Of a DNA stretch of 64,000 bases, positions 25,100 through 36,540 are shown piece by piece. Positions within the stretch are counted from its first letter, which is position 1. The number at the start of each line of letters is the position of its first letter. Where the stretch lies: NCBI RefSeq assembly GCF_038396675.1, contig NC_088923.1:337501-401500 (forward strand). The letters are read 5' to 3'. The position numbers were made by a program, and so were the translations under genes. Below the pieces are notes generated by a model that had not been told where the DNA came from, ran no database searches, and saw only the letters and a list, made by a program, of their open reading frames with translations. This stretch comes from Hydra vulgaris. Its lineage: Eukaryota; Cnidaria; Hydrozoa; Anthoathecata; Hydridae.

Positions 25100-27515
25100 G
25101 AATAAATGGTAAATATCAAAGTATTAACAGTGCCATGTTGCACATGGATGGTGTCCCTGTTTGTACTTTTGGTGTGCATTACGCAGGTCACATTTGGAGC
25201 CCTTTGTTACGGCTTAGGGTTTATTAATAGTAATGAGGCATTTGGTTGGGCTATTAAACAGTGTTTTGAGTACTATCTATGCTTTGAGTCAAGTTCTTCA
25301 AAAAATTTAAAAATAAATAAATCCTCAAAAACTGTGAAACACAAAAAACCATCATCATTACCAAGTTCTCTAAACCTATTATTCACTAATATTCGTGGTC
25401 TTCAAAATAACTTTTTTTCTGTTGAGTCCTATCTTTTGCAAAGTTCACCAGACCTACTTGCTCTTTGTGAGACCAATTTGAGTTCAGCTGTCTTTACTTG
25501 CGATCTTGGTGTTGATGATTATCTTCCTTTAAATCGTAAAGACTCCATTAGTGACTGGCCTGGGCATTAATGTTCGTAAGAATTCACTGATTTGTTATGA
25601 AACTAGGTTTGAATCCACAAACTATTCTTTTGTATGCTTTCGTTTAGCACCACTTCACTTTATTGCCTTATTCTTTGTTCTATATCGCTCTCCTTCATCT
25701 TAAGACTGCACTCTTTATGATGTTATTTCTGATTATATTGACCGAGCCCTCTCTCTTTATCCATCAGCTAATAAAGTTATTGTTTGTGACTTTAATGCTC
25801 ACTACTCTGAATTGCTTGGCTCTAGTGTCAGTGACTCTGCAGGAATTAAAGCCCAGAACTTTTGCCATTCTCAATCCGAATAATAATAATGTTATGTATT
25901 CGCCAGTTAGAAAACAAAAATTTTCCAATCGTAATTAATAAAAGAAAAATTTACATGACTGGGGCTAGAAGAAGACAAAATTAGTCTTATCATTAAGCCT
26001 AGAACCCTAATCCCTAACTCAAATATTCAACTTTCCAACTTGCTTTCCAGACAACCCGAATTCTTCTCTACTCCACTTATGTCTTGTTTTTGATCCTTAT
26101 CAGTACTCAGTTTCTCCACATTCACCTTAAGGTGCTTCTGATCACAGTTTGATCTCTTTAAAACTAATCTCATTTTTCTTCATCACCTGAATCCCCCTAT
26201 TATTGCACCTCTTACAGCTACCTTAAAGCTGGCTGGAATTCTTTCCGTGATTTTTTTTGTGATAGCCTTTGGGTAGAGATCTTTACTCTTCCTGTCTACA
26301 AATGTGCCTCTCACATAACTTCGTGAATTCAAGCTGGCATGAAATCTTTTGTTCCAACTCGACAATTCCAGGTAAAACCTCACTCTCCACCATGGTTTTC
26401 CTCACACTGTGCTGCTACGATTGCCAATCGAAATTGTTACTTCCATATCTATTAGCAAAACAATTCTCCAGAAAACAGATGTCTTTATTGCTGCTAGAAA
26501 CCATCTATAAAAAATCTGGAGAATCTTTAACAGTATTAATAATAAGGGCAAATCTTTAATTCCACCTCTCTTGTATGGTTCAGACTTTGTCACCTCACTT
26601 AAAGACAAAGCTAAATTGTTTGCTAAAAACTTTTCATCAATATCATCTCTTGATTCCACTAGTTGCGTTCTACCTGATATTGCCAACAAACAGGTTGATC
26701 CATTGCTTGACATTCGTATCACTCCAGCTTCTGTATCTAAACTGATTTCCTGCCTAAACTCTTCTATGGTTTGTGGCCCTGACAACAGACCTGTTGTTGT
26801 CTTTCAGAAGGCTCTCCAGAGCTGTCATTTATACTCCTAAAACTATTCAACAAGTGTTTATTACAGTAGTGTTTTCCAGCCTGCTTGGAAGCGGCATCTG
26901 TTATCCCTTTCTTTAAAAATTCAAAAGAGCAATCTTATTTGTCTAACTACCGTTTTTAACAACAACGTCTAACTGACAAGGTTTTTGAATCTTTAACAAA
27001 CACCTAATTTCTCATCTTGAGTGTAACAACTTACTTTCTGACCATCAATATGGTTTTCGATCTTTTTGTTCAACAGCTGCTTTTCCTGAAAGTAATAACC
27101 GATAGGTTTTATCCTGCATTAGATAAAGTTGAAGAGGTTAAGGCCATCGCTCTTGACATTTCAAAAGCTTTTGATAAAGTTTGGTATGCTGGTCTTTTCC
27201 ATAAGCTTTCTTCTTATAGTGTATTTGGCAACATCTTTAAAATTATTGATTTCTTCCTTTCCAATTGTAGTATAAAAGTTGTCCTCGATCGACAGCACTC
27301 TTCTTCTTATTCTGAAACTTCAGGGGTTTTTTAAGGTTCTATCCTTGGCCCTATACTCTTTTTATTTACATTAACGAATTTGCAATCCTTCAATTCGTCC
27401 GTCAATCATTATCTTGCTCAACAATCTTCATCTTTTCTCTTCCAGTAACTTCCAACTTTAATTAGTGGTTGCTGGCAACCTTGTTAGAAGCAAAGACGTT
27501 TAAAAAAAAAATCAA
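25100..27515 (+). pseudogene. N1 non-LTR retrotransposon, endonuclease to RT, 3' part deleted
   Basis: Most complete N1 copy. The APE-type endonuclease appears as LNLLFTNIRGLQNNFFSVES, SPDLLALCETNL, then VIVCDFNAHYSELLGSS near 25780 and GASDHSLISL near 26140 (the DFNAH and SDH blocks). The linker reads KAGWNSFRDFFCDSLW and PPWFSSHCA. RT follows: SKLISCLNSSMVCGPDN, IALDISKAFDKVWYAGLFHK near 27150 and GSILGPILF near 27340. Just after IYINEF the sequence jumps to the family 3' end (27405-27500), so the catalytic FADD and the C-terminus are missing. Many stops and frameshifts. Confidence 0.82.
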
Positions 27516-27519
27516 TAAT

Positions 27520-27965
27520 ATCAAAGTGCATAAATGTGCAAAAATATAGTATTTACAAATGCATTGTTTCCTCACAAAACAACCCTGATAAACAATATAT
27601 TGGCTTTATTGAGGGTGAATGGAAAAAATGTTATGTCAACCACAAACAATCTTTTAAACATAAAAAATACTCAAAAGAGACTATGCTGTCAAAATATATT
27701 TGGAACTAAAAGCAAGAAATATTAGTTTTAAATTAAACTAGTCTATTTTTAAAATTTATTTTTTTATTATTTACTAAAACTGTGCCTGCCTTTAATAACA
27801 TTTCCAAAAAATGTATTCTATGTTTACATGAAAAATTTGAAATTATTACTCATTTGGATTAAGAAAGTTTACTAAGCAAAAAACTAAAAATTAATTTTTA
27901 AATGCAGACATGATAATAAGTACATTTAAAAAATTGTAAAAACAAATGATAGAACTATACTTTTT
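27520..27965 (+). pseudogene. Penelope-like GIY-YIG endonuclease fragment
   Basis: Begins at KCAKI-VFTNALFPHKT and runs through the endonuclease in shifting frames. Nucleotide runs such as AAAAAATACTCAAAAGAGACTATGCTG and GTCAAAATATATTTGG match the copy at 33.9 kb almost exactly, and AAATGCAGACATGATAATAAGT matches its 3' tail. It is 5'-truncated, so only the nuclease and tail remain. Confidence 0.75.
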
Positions 27966-28025
27966 GTTTGTCATGTTGTTTTTATTTGTAGATTAGAAAT
28001 TAGCTAAATTTAAATTTTTTTCTTC

Positions 28026-28079
28026 TAATATTAGCATTCAATTTAGGCATTTGATATAAGCAAATGAATGCTAATATTA
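28026..28079. repeat. Hairpin, perfect 14-bp arms
   Basis: TAATATTAGCATTC (28026-28039) pairs exactly with 28066-28079 over a 26-base loop. It lies between the Penelope fragment and the next hAT relic; possibly one end of a MITE. Confidence 0.7.
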
Positions 28080-28444
28080 ATAAAAATTTTAGTCATCACC
28101 AGAGAGATTGAAATACGGCAAAAATGTGCCCATAAAGAATTGCCTTAATTTAGAAAACAGAGAAAAAAAGCATATATTTATATACAGCAATGCAGAGCGT
28201 GACAAATCGTTTTTTTTAACGGGCGTTAACTTTCCTATCTTAAATTATTGACAAACTTCTCATTTAAGTGATACATGCCAAATAAGTGAGTTATTTCAAT
28301 AAATTTTTATTTTAGTTTTTTCACGCATTTGCAAAGTGCGTGCAAATTATTGATATTATTAACTTGTATACTTATCCAACAATTGTAAACTGTTATCCAA
28401 ACATACAAAACTTTTTTTTTTTCAATTTAGTTCGTTAAATTTAT

Positions 28445-29700
28445 TTATTCATAAAGTATACGTATAAACGTGAAGAAATTAAAATAAACGTAACTAAAGA
28501 AATAAATGGCAAAATGACGTCTCATTAATATGTATATATTAATTTTTATATTTATAAAAATAGATTTAAGAATCGCTAGAACTTTTTTTAATTTAAGGCC
28601 ATCCAAATGTCTAATACCAACCGCTGCATCAATCCAATTTTTGACATGTTTTTGGGGCAAAAAGTCTTCAATTAACTGGCCATCAAGCTTTATACGCATA
28701 ATATCTTCGAAGGTGTCATCATTTAATGAAGTTCGCAAAATATTATTTTGTAAGTTCATACAATAAAAACTGCGTTTGTAACTCACCGCTGAAAGTTAGC
28801 ATAATCTCTAACAAGACATTTATACTTGCTAATTCAGGTTCATTTTAACGCAAGATATCTCTATAAATGCTAAAAAGTAAATGTGTCCTTAGTTTAGAGA
28901 CTTTCTCCCTGAATAAAGGCCACTGCAATACACATAAGTTAGAAGTTTCTCTACTTATCATATTTTTATTTTCATAAAAGTTGCTAACACTTTTTATTTC
29001 ATTAAATCCCCATTTTTTTGTCTCTAGCAAACCTGAAAAGGATTTTGGCCAGTTTCGACAATCAAAGACGCTTAAAGATTTTAATGGCTCTTGATTGAAA
29101 TTGCGGGGGAATCGCTTGTCTATATATTCTTTTGCTCCGTCAATAATTTTAATAAAATTTTTTTTATAATCAAAATCAAAATAATCATTTGGTTGTTGTC
29201 TAACAATCTTGTCAATTCTCTTTAAATTACGCTTTTTTAATGCTGTTAAATCAATAGTGTAGATTAACTGATCTTATTTTACTTTTAGATTATCTAGTAA
29301 ATGTACAATATTCGAACCTGGATTAACTAATGATGCATCTAGTACAGCAATTCTTACATCATCTTTACGCGGAATCTCACAGATTAAATTTTCTTCTTTT
29401 TGAAACTCCAATGACAATGTTGTTAGTAATGTAACAATATCTTGAATAAAATGTAAATAAAATAAAAATTGTGGGTCTTTCATGAAACACAAAATTCCTT
29501 CAGCTTTCTGTGCAGTTTCGTCTTTCTTCTTTGCCTTGCTTTCTAAATCATAAATAATAACTTTATAGTCAGTTTCAAGTAATCTTAACGCCCTTTCCCG
29601 GCTAGCTGACCAACAAATATTTTTTAATCTACCAACCTGTTTAAACTCTTCATCTAAAAAGATGCTATTTCTTTCAGTTCCTTTCTTCACTGTGATGAAT
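28445..29700 (-). pseudogene. hAT-type transposase relic (ZNF862/C17orf113-like)
   Basis: Minus strand from 29690: RLKNICWSASRERALRLLE, KAEGILCFMKDPQFLFYLHF, DIVTLLTTLSLEFQKEEN, then near 29130 GAKEYIDKRFPRNFNQEPLK. The C-terminus at 28786-28590 reads DIMRIKLDGQLIEDFLPQKH. The order and wording match the DDE-flanking and dimerisation parts of hAT proteins related to vertebrate ZNF862 and C17orf113. Frames are broken between 29274 and 29230 and again near 28845. No TIRs or duplication could be identified. Confidence 0.62.
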
Positions 29701-30429
29701 AATAGTAAAAAAGAAATAAACTATTGATGTTGTCATAAAACTCCTTCAAATAAATATCAATCTTTATTGAGCCTACACAGAAAGTTTTAATCTATGCACC
29801 ACGCAGTGGGTATATACTATACTGGGGTTTTTATTAATAATGTAGATAGTAAAAATTCGATCTAACTTTAAAACTAAAACTTAAATTTTTATTCTACCTA
29901 ACTTTATATTATAACTAGATCTTATTCATGGCCAATAATTGTTTGACATTTAGCCACAATTTGGTCATTATTTATGGGTAGCAAAAACAACAAAAATGAC
30001 AACATAAACACTACCAAATGAAGTAATTTTAATTTCAAATCAAAGTAAAATGTTTTTATTAATAGAATAAAACAATACAACTGAATTCAATTTTATGATT
30101 GTTGTTAAACAAGATAAAGCAGCGAAAAGCTTTTTGTTTTAATGGTATCAGCGAAAAGGTTTTTTTTTTCAAGAATATTTGCCAGTAAACACAAAATTAG
30201 TATAATATTCAAACTCAGATAAAATAATGTAGCGATAATCTTATGTAGCAAACTAAGGTTCCAAATGTAAAAGTTGGATTATATTTTCATTTGAAAAAAT
30301 TTAGAAAACCACTAAATATTACAAACTAAATGTTAAAGACAATAAACTTCTATGAAAAGTGGCTAGGTATTGGTGCTGGCCAGGTATAGGTGGTTTTACC
30401 CTATACGCAAACCCTTAAAAAGTTTTAAA
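29701..30429. other. No gene seen
   Basis: AT-rich sequence without a recognisable repeat or open frame. Confidence 0.55.
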
Positions 30430-30660
30430 AAGCTTTTTTGTATTTTTTTTATAGCAAACAATACATTTAAGAAGAAAAAGCGAGCAGGCAATAATAATTC
30501 CCAGGCTGATAGAGATGTTACTAAATCAAACAAGAATGTGGAGAACACAGCTCCACCCAGAATGCGCAAACTGCCTAACAGATACAGTGAATTTGTTATG
30601 TCATCTAATAACACAAGCTCAACAGTGCTGCTGTTGTTTTTGACCAAGTTCTCTCCGTCG
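30430..30660 (+). CDS. Candidate exon, basic then RMRKLPNRYSEFV motif
   Basis: A T-rich stretch ending TTTATAG precedes an open frame with NNTFKKKKRAGNNNSQ and PPRMRKLPNRYSEFVMSSNN. A stretch of this kind (basic region, then a K-LP-RY-E-F-V motif) commonly precedes repeat regions in predicted proteins, but I cannot name a family. The frame runs past 30640 into the 51-bp repeat array, where the repeat is best read in a different frame (DSQPAPIESSIGDKVAAN). Either a splice or a frameshift joins them. May be a broken gene. Confidence 0.35.
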
Positions 30661-31085
30661 CAGTGGATAGCCAACCTGCACCAATTGAATCCAGCATTGG
30701 GGACAAAGTTGCAGCCAACATGGAACCAACAACAATCAAAACCGGCATCAAGGATGCAATAGCAGCTGACTTCCAGCCTGCACCTGTTAAATCCAGCATT
30801 GAGGAAGCAATCTCAGCTAACATCCAGCCAGTATTAGTCGAAACCTGCAGCGAGAGCACGTAGTAACAGCTGAATTTGAAACACAACCAATTGATTAGAT
30901 ATCAAAGATGGAGTCGCAGCTGACTTCGAGCCACCACCAATTAAGTCAAACATCGACAACACAGTCACAGCCGACATCTAGCCAGCATTAGTCAAAACCT
31001 TCAGTGAAGACGCAGTCGCAGCAGACATCAATGCAGCACCAATCAAAACCTGCTTTGAAAACACAGTAGTAGACAGCCAGCTGCC
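30661..31085 (+). pseudogene. 51-bp coding minisatellite (17-residue repeat), decaying
   Basis: Eight tandem units of about 51 bp. Each encodes about 17 residues of the form DFQPAPVKSSIEEAISA. The first four units are in one open frame (30663-30863). Later units keep the DNA pattern (CAGCTGACTTCGAGCC, GCAGACATCAATGCAGC) but have gained stops and a length change. Two further degenerate units lie at 31850-32005. The repeated QPAP/SSI pattern is consistent with a low-complexity repeat protein. I do not recognise the family. Confidence 0.7.
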
Positions 31086-31840
31086 GGCAATTTATATACA
31101 AATTACGTACGCCTAGAGCGATTTTGGTTTTCTTTCCTAAACATTTTTTTTTTACTCAAAATAAAATATTAAATAAACGTGTATTAAATAAGGCTGTCTC
31201 AAGAATTTGCACAAAACCTAAGTTAAACTTGTTTTTATAACGCAAGTTGATTGCAGCAATATTTTTTGATAAATGATATATACAACAATATAATTTTAAC
31301 AAATAGTGTTTGGAAAAATAATCTTTGCTTTCAAACAAAATGGCTTATAAAATAATAATTTTTAGTAAATAAAGTAGATAAATTACCGTAATTTTTTTAT
31401 TTGTTACTCACAAATTTTTTTGAAAATAAAATTTTTTAGTTGCAAATTTTTAAAACTGATTATTTAAGAAATAATAATTTTAAAAAAATTTAACATATTT
31501 GAATTCTTTTATACAAATGTCGAGAAAAAACAATTTTTGATATGAAAATTTTTTTTCTAATGTAATATTAAATTTAATTATTTAATATAAAAAAAAAATG
31601 AAAGAAATAAACATTTTGTAACAATAAAAAACGAGTTAAACAATATTTAACTTGTTTTGCGGTAAATAATATTATTGCAGTAATTTAAAAAAGTTAATGT
31701 CTTTAAAAAATAAAAAGATAAAAAGAATTTTATGACGTCAAATTCAGATTAAGCTAATGCGTTAAGCATTTGTTATTTAAAACAAGGCCTGCAAATGAAT
31801 ATTGAATTATTGACATTGATCAATGAATGCATTGCCATCG
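31086..31840. other. AT-rich stretch, no gene seen
   Basis: No coding sequence or repeat identified. Confidence 0.55.
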
Positions 31841-32011
31841 GTGATCTGGAAAATAGCTTCATTGCAGACAGCAATAACAGCATCTCTTTCAATTCTGATT
31901 GAATTCGTAGACGAGGACACGGTTGACATCAACATCCAACCAGCACCAATCGAGGTACAGTCGACATCCAGCCAGGATCAATGCTTGGTGAAGACAGCGG
32001 CACAGCTGTAA
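31841..32011 (+). pseudogene. Outlying units of the 51-bp repeat
   Basis: INIQPAPIEVQSTSS and neighbouring sequence are degenerate copies of the 17-residue unit found at 30661-31085, about 0.8 kb away with AT-rich DNA between. Suggests an insertion inside a once longer array, or a spliced gene. Confidence 0.5.
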
Positions 32012-32700
32012 TTGAGCAGAATAATGGAACTCTGAAAAAAATACGATTGCTAGAAAAGTGGAAAAAAAAATGTTAGGAAGACATCAAGTCGGCAAAAAAA
32101 AAAACGTCAGTGTTTTCGGGTGGAAGTCTATAATTGAAACTGGAAGACCTAAAAGACCATATAAAGTAAGACAAATGAGTAACAGTGAATTGTGGATTGC
32201 AAAAAACTAAGTGGCATGCTTATGAAGAACTGAACTTGTGATGAAAATGGTGACACAGTGAATTGGCTAAAAATAAAAGGCTGAGTTATTAAAATGCTAA
32301 CACCAGTTTTATTCAGTTCAAGTACATGTATGGGGACAATTTCAAGAAAACTTTTGTGAGCAAATGCAAAAGCAAAGGGCGTCCACAGAAGTATGTAGAA
32401 CCCTGTCTACAACCAGCACACAAGGCGTTACTACCCATTTCAGCTGCAACCATCTCCTTAGCTTGTGTAAAGCATGCGTCATACCCACTCAACATAAACT
32501 GTTTTTTGATAATCTCCCTGTATCAGTCACAGTCACAAAAGACTATTGATGACAATTCCGACATTGAAAAGACTGAATGACAGTGATAACTCTGATTATA
32601 AAAGTTGTCAAAGTTACAATGCTGTATGAAAATTATCAAAGTTGTCAAAGTTGCAATGCTGTATGAAAATTGCAAATTATAACCAAATAAAGTTGATTAT
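32012..32700 (+). other. Unrecognised segment with partial frames
   Basis: Contains a lysine-rich piece near 32090-32200 (ETGRPKRPYKVRQMSNSEL) and an 84-codon frame at 32326-32580 (KCKSKGRPQKYVEPCLQP). Base composition is less AT-rich than the flanks, so this may be an eroded gene joined to the 51-bp repeat. A short direct repeat (AAGTTGTCAAAGTT and ATGCTGTATGAAAATT) lies at 32600-32670. No family recognised. Confidence 0.3.
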
Positions 32701-33011
32701 AATTTTAATTATTTTTTGTTATTGGGCGTTATTTATTGTGTGTATGGTGTGTGTAATGCATAGCTAGCATAGGAAGTTGGTAATTGTTCTAATAATTATG
32801 TAATAACTGTAGAATTTTGCAACCAGGAAGTTGCATTAACTACATAAGATAATTAAAAACCCCAGAAAAGAATTTTTTAGAACTTGAATAAACTTGGACT
32901 GGTCATTTTTTTTTATAGTTTTTAAAAAGGAACTTATTTTTATGTCTGCATTTAGAAATTAATATTGATTTTTCATTCAGTAAATTTTCTTGATTTAAAT
33001 GAGTAATAATT

Positions 33012-33480
33012 TCAAATTTTTCTTGTAAACATAGTATACATTGTAATGTAGATATATGCCTGCGCTGGTGTTACTGTTTCAATTCTAGCATGTAAATTAA
33101 TTGTTTTAGCAATGTTTTTGCGGCCTTCTAAATTAATTGAATTTTCTAAGTTGTTTGGGGCTTTTGCATAGTTATTAGAAATATTTTTGCGCAGTAATTT
33201 ATGGTGATTAGCTTGGGCAATTTGGTATATGTTGCTTGTTTTATCAGCAAAAACTAAAATATTAGGGTTTGATTTTATATTATTAATGTCTAACTTGAGT
33301 TCCTTTTGGAAATCATTATTAATATTTCGGAATTTTATTGTTTTAATCAAGTGTAATAAATTATTTTCAAAGTTTTCTAGGTTAGGAATAAATGGTGTGG
33401 CAGTTTTTGTTTTATATTCAAAATTTTATTTTTCTTTATTTTTAATTATAGGACTTTTTTTGTTTTCAGATTCTAAGAAT
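33012..33480 (-). pseudogene. Penelope RT N-terminal segment
   Basis: Minus strand: NILVFADKTSNIYQIAQANH, KLLRKNISNNYAKAPNNLEN, INLEGRKNIAKTINLHARIE and VTPAQAYIY. This is the region before the catalytic RT core in Penelope-like elements. It then joins the 3' terminal sequence directly, so the catalytic palm is missing. Confidence 0.75.
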
Positions 33481-34139
33481 CAATGAAGATGCTCTTAAAA
33501 GAAGCGGGTTTAAAAATTTTGAGCTAAAATTTGAAACAAAAATTGCAAAAAAGCGACATAGAAATAAAAATATAATTTGGTTCAGCCCTACGTACAGCAA
33601 AAATGCTTCAACAAACATTGAAGAAGCGTTTTTAAAATTAGTTGACAAACATTTTCCTCCCTCTAATAAGTTGCACAAAATTTTTAACAGAAACGCTATT
33701 AAAGTAGCTGTACAAAAAATATTGAAAGAATTATAAAAGGCCATAATTTTGCATTGATTAATAAATATGAATTTCTCAAAGAAAAAAATACTGAAAATTG
33801 TAACTGCAAGCAAAAACTTGGCTGCCCTATGAATGGTAAATGCTTATCAAAAAATATTATTTACAAATGCATTGTTTCCTAGCAAAAAAACCGTGATAAA
33901 CTATATATTGGCCGAGGGCAAATGGAAAAAACGTTATGCCAACCACAAACAATCGTTTAAACATAAAAAATATTCAAAAGAGACTATGCTGTCAAAATAT
34001 ATTTGGGATTTAAAAGAAAAAAATAAAAATTTTAATTTACAATGGTCTATTCTAAAGTCTGCTCATGCCTATAATAACATTTCCAAAAAATGTATGCTAT
34101 TTTGCAAGAAAAATTTGAAATTATTACTCATTTAAATCA
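33470..34139 (+). pseudogene. Penelope RT C-terminus plus GIY-YIG endonuclease
   Basis: Plus strand: [60 protein letters not shown] (end of RT), then CPMNGKCLSKNIIYKCIV in shifted frames. The nuclease follows: DKLYIGLAEGKWKKRYANHK, QSFKHKKYSKETMLSKYIWD and LQWSILKSAHAYNNIS. The YIG signature is intact here, unlike in the copy at 95-745. Stops lie near 33735 and a frameshift near 33850. Confidence 0.85.
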
Positions 34140-34404
34140 AGAAAATTTACTGAATAAAAAGTCAGAATTAATTTCTAAATGCAGACATGAAAATAAGTTC
34201 CTTTTAAAAAACTATAAAAACAAATGATCAGTCCAAATTTATCCAAGTTCTGAAGAATTCTTTTCATGAATTTTTAATTATCTAATGTATTTAATGCAAC
34301 TTGCTGGTTGCAAAATACTACAGTTATTATATAATTAATTATAACAATTACCAAGTTCTTGTAAAATAATTTTTTTCTATAATTTGAAATTTTTTAATGT
34401 TTAG

Positions 34405-34468
34405 ACATTCTTCCTGATGAACCTACTGATGGAAAAGCACTGTGCAGAAGAAAGAAAAAATTAGATAA
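34405..34468 (+). CDS. Candidate exon (ILPDEPTDGKALCRRKKKLD)
   Basis: Acceptor TTTAG at 34401-34404, donor GTGTTT at 34469. It reads ILPDEPTDGKALCRRKKKLD, 64 nt, entering with one base carried over and leaving with two. The phase does not join directly to the exon at 34675 (which needs one incoming base), so a splice site, a small exon or an indel is unresolved. The residues are coding-like and precede the coiled-coil exon by 200 bp. Confidence 0.45.
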
Positions 34469-34674
34469 GTGTTTTTACTAATTTATTATTGCTTGGCGAT
34501 TTGCTCTATAAAAATCGCTTTGCAATTTATTGCATCAGCGATTTAAAAAAAAAATCCGCTATTTTTGCGGTTTTTTGTGTTTTGTCAGATTTATGGCAAA
34601 TAGTTTGTGTAATAGCATTATTTGTTCTATAAAAAAAATTTTAAATATTATTTGTGTTTTGTTTTGTATTTTAG

Positions 34675-34735
34675 AACTTGAGACACAAAAAAAGAACACA
34701 AATGAACTGAAATTAAAGCTTAAAATATGTTATGA
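34675..34735 (+). CDS. Candidate coiled-coil exon
   Basis: Acceptor GTATTTTAG, donor GTAAGT. The 61 nt read LETQKKNTNELKLKLKICY with two bases left over. A heptad-like spacing of leucines suggests a coiled coil. It joins in phase to the exon at 35972 (the codon across the junction becomes Asp). Confidence 0.55.
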
Positions 34736-34870
34736 GTAAGTTTTTTATGAAAGTTTTTACTACATATAAGTATTAATAAGTATTAATGACATATACTTCA
34801 GTAGGAATGATTTTTATATCTGAATAATAGCTTTTGAAAGTTAAAAATATTTATTAGAAAGAATAAAAAC

Positions 34871-35287
34871 CAGAGTTGTTAGTGCTTGGCCTTGGTCTGG
34901 CCTTAAGGCCAAAAATTTAGGCCTTAGCCTTGGTCTTGGCCTTGAAAATTTTGGCCTTGGCCTTGATTGTTTTGGCCTTGGCCTGTAAAAAAAGTACATG
35001 TTTTCTTATCGATTTTGTTGAAATCTGTGCATAACCTTGGTTTATTTTTACAAAATGTGGTTTTATTGTCACAGCACTTGCTACTTACAGTTGTGTTGAT
35101 AATTAGCCTTAACTTAAGGCAAAAGTTGAAGTGTTTGGTCTTAAAACTCCTAATCTTGGCCTTGACCTTAAAACTCTTAGCCTTGGTCTTGTAACATTTG
35201 GCCTTGGTATTGTAACATTTGGCCTTGGTCTTGGCCTTGTAAGGTGTGGCCTTGGCCTTTCTATATTTGACCTTGTTAAGAACTCTG
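34871..35287. mobile_element. GGCCTTGG-rich hAT MITE, copy 1
   Basis: 417 bp with ends CAGAGTTGTTAG and TAAGAACTCTG, flanked by ATAAAAAC (34863-34870) and TTAAAAAC (35288-35295), seven of eight matching. The interior is built of GGCCTTGG/CTTGGCC repeats at both ends around an AT-rich middle. A second copy with the same design lies at 61783-62220. The CAGAG end and 8-bp duplication fit a non-autonomous hAT element. Inserted in an intron of the proposed coiled-coil gene. Confidence 0.85.
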
Positions 35288-35971
35288 TTAAAAACCGTGT
35301 TTTTTTTTAAGTAAATAAACTTAAAGTCAATAAAATCAAAGTATATAGATTGAGATTTTTTAAAAGAATGACAATTTCAGAAAATTTTTTAAAACATCGG
35401 CACATTATCATGGGTATAACTTGATATATAATTAAATACATTGGTAAAACTAATTTTATAGATTGGTGAAAACGACGTTATCATTTTTTTAATAAAATAT
35501 TTTAAGTAAGATAAACAAAAATATATAGACTAAGCTTTTTCAAAGACAATGGCACATTTTTCATAAAACAATGGTGCATTATCATTAGTATAACTTACTG
35601 TTATATAATTATATATATTATATTTGGTAAAACTATTTATATACATTGGAAAAACTACTTAAATTCTTTTTGTTTATTAAACAACCTTTTGTGTTGAAAA
35701 GAAGTAATATACTATGTTCTAATTTAAAAATTATATTTTGTTTAAATTATCATTTAATATTTACTTTCTATTTTCAGTTTTTATATAAACATTCTTGTTA
35801 AAATGTTAAACAAGTCTATGTTAAATTTAAATATAAATCAGCAGTAAACATAACTTAATAACACCTTTATCTTTGTCTGCTACCTTTTACTGCTCTGAGG
35901 TGTACTACAACTCCTGGTTTAATAAAGCTTATCACTATAATTTTATAGCGCTCATGTTTGATATTTTTAAG

Positions 35972-36035
35972 TGAAACTGGTTCCCCTCGAATTCAACTGG
36001 AAAAAGCTTTTCAAGCCAATGAACTTTTAAAAAAG
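35972..36035 (+). CDS. Candidate coiled-coil exon
   Basis: Acceptor TATTTTTAAG, donor GTATTA. The 64 nt read ETGSPRIQLEKAFQANELLK plus a final lysine, in phase with 34675-34735, ending in phase 0. The next exon (42189) needs two incoming bases if its acceptor is TATTTTAG. An alternative upstream acceptor (AATTATAG near 42155) would restore frame. So an exon may be missing in between. Confidence 0.55.
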
Positions 36036-36540
36036 GTATTATTTTTTCATTTGCTTGTAATATATAAATTTAATATGTAAATTCACTTTTGTATCCCTGT
36101 TTTATAATTACTAAACAAATAGTTCATTCAGCATAATAATAAAAAAACATTTTTAATAATGTTAAATATATTGGTGGTCATAAAATATATATTTATAATA
36201 TGAGTTAACTATAATTATGGTATAATATATGGTCATATCTTTTATAATATATACAATTTTCAATTTCTTCTATTTTATTTGGTAGAATTTGTGCACTGTG
36301 ATAAATATAAATTTAATAATGAAAGCAGATACTCTATGCCACTTATTATGAAATTATCCTTTTTACAGTCTAGATTAAGGATGTTATAAAAGTGGATGTT
36401 ATAAATGTTATTGGAGCAGGTGTTGGAGCTGGTGATTTATTTATTAGTCAAAGTTGGAATTGGAGGTGAAAAAATAGAACTGTCTGCGCAAGCCTCATGA
36501 AATAAAATAATTTACTACAACATTTTAGTAGAGGGCATTT
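36036..36540. other. AT-rich intron-like stretch
   Basis: No feature other than a short GGAGCAGGTGTTGGAGCTGG run near 36413. Confidence 0.5.

Larger units (their letters stand above)
32870..34260. mobile_element. Composite Penelope-like element with inverted ends
   Basis: 32870-33010 and 34100-34260 are inverted copies of the Penelope 3' end (for example TTACTCATTTAAATCAAGAAAA against its complement). Between them the halves point in opposite directions: the RT N-terminal part on the minus strand (33480-33012) and the RT end plus nuclease on the plus strand (33470-34135). Penelope elements are known to occur with inverted or direct terminal repeats, so this may be such a copy with an internal inversion and deletion. 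Confidence 0.75.

Noticed and set aside
31734..31741. TGACGTCA (CRE-like) palindrome
   Set aside because: An 8-mer is expected by chance in 64 kb and no promoter context was found.
33466..33813. Minus-strand open frame with NLLEGGKCLSTNFKNA
   Set aside because: Antisense shadow of the Penelope RT C-terminus on the plus strand; the same shadow occurs at 603-700.
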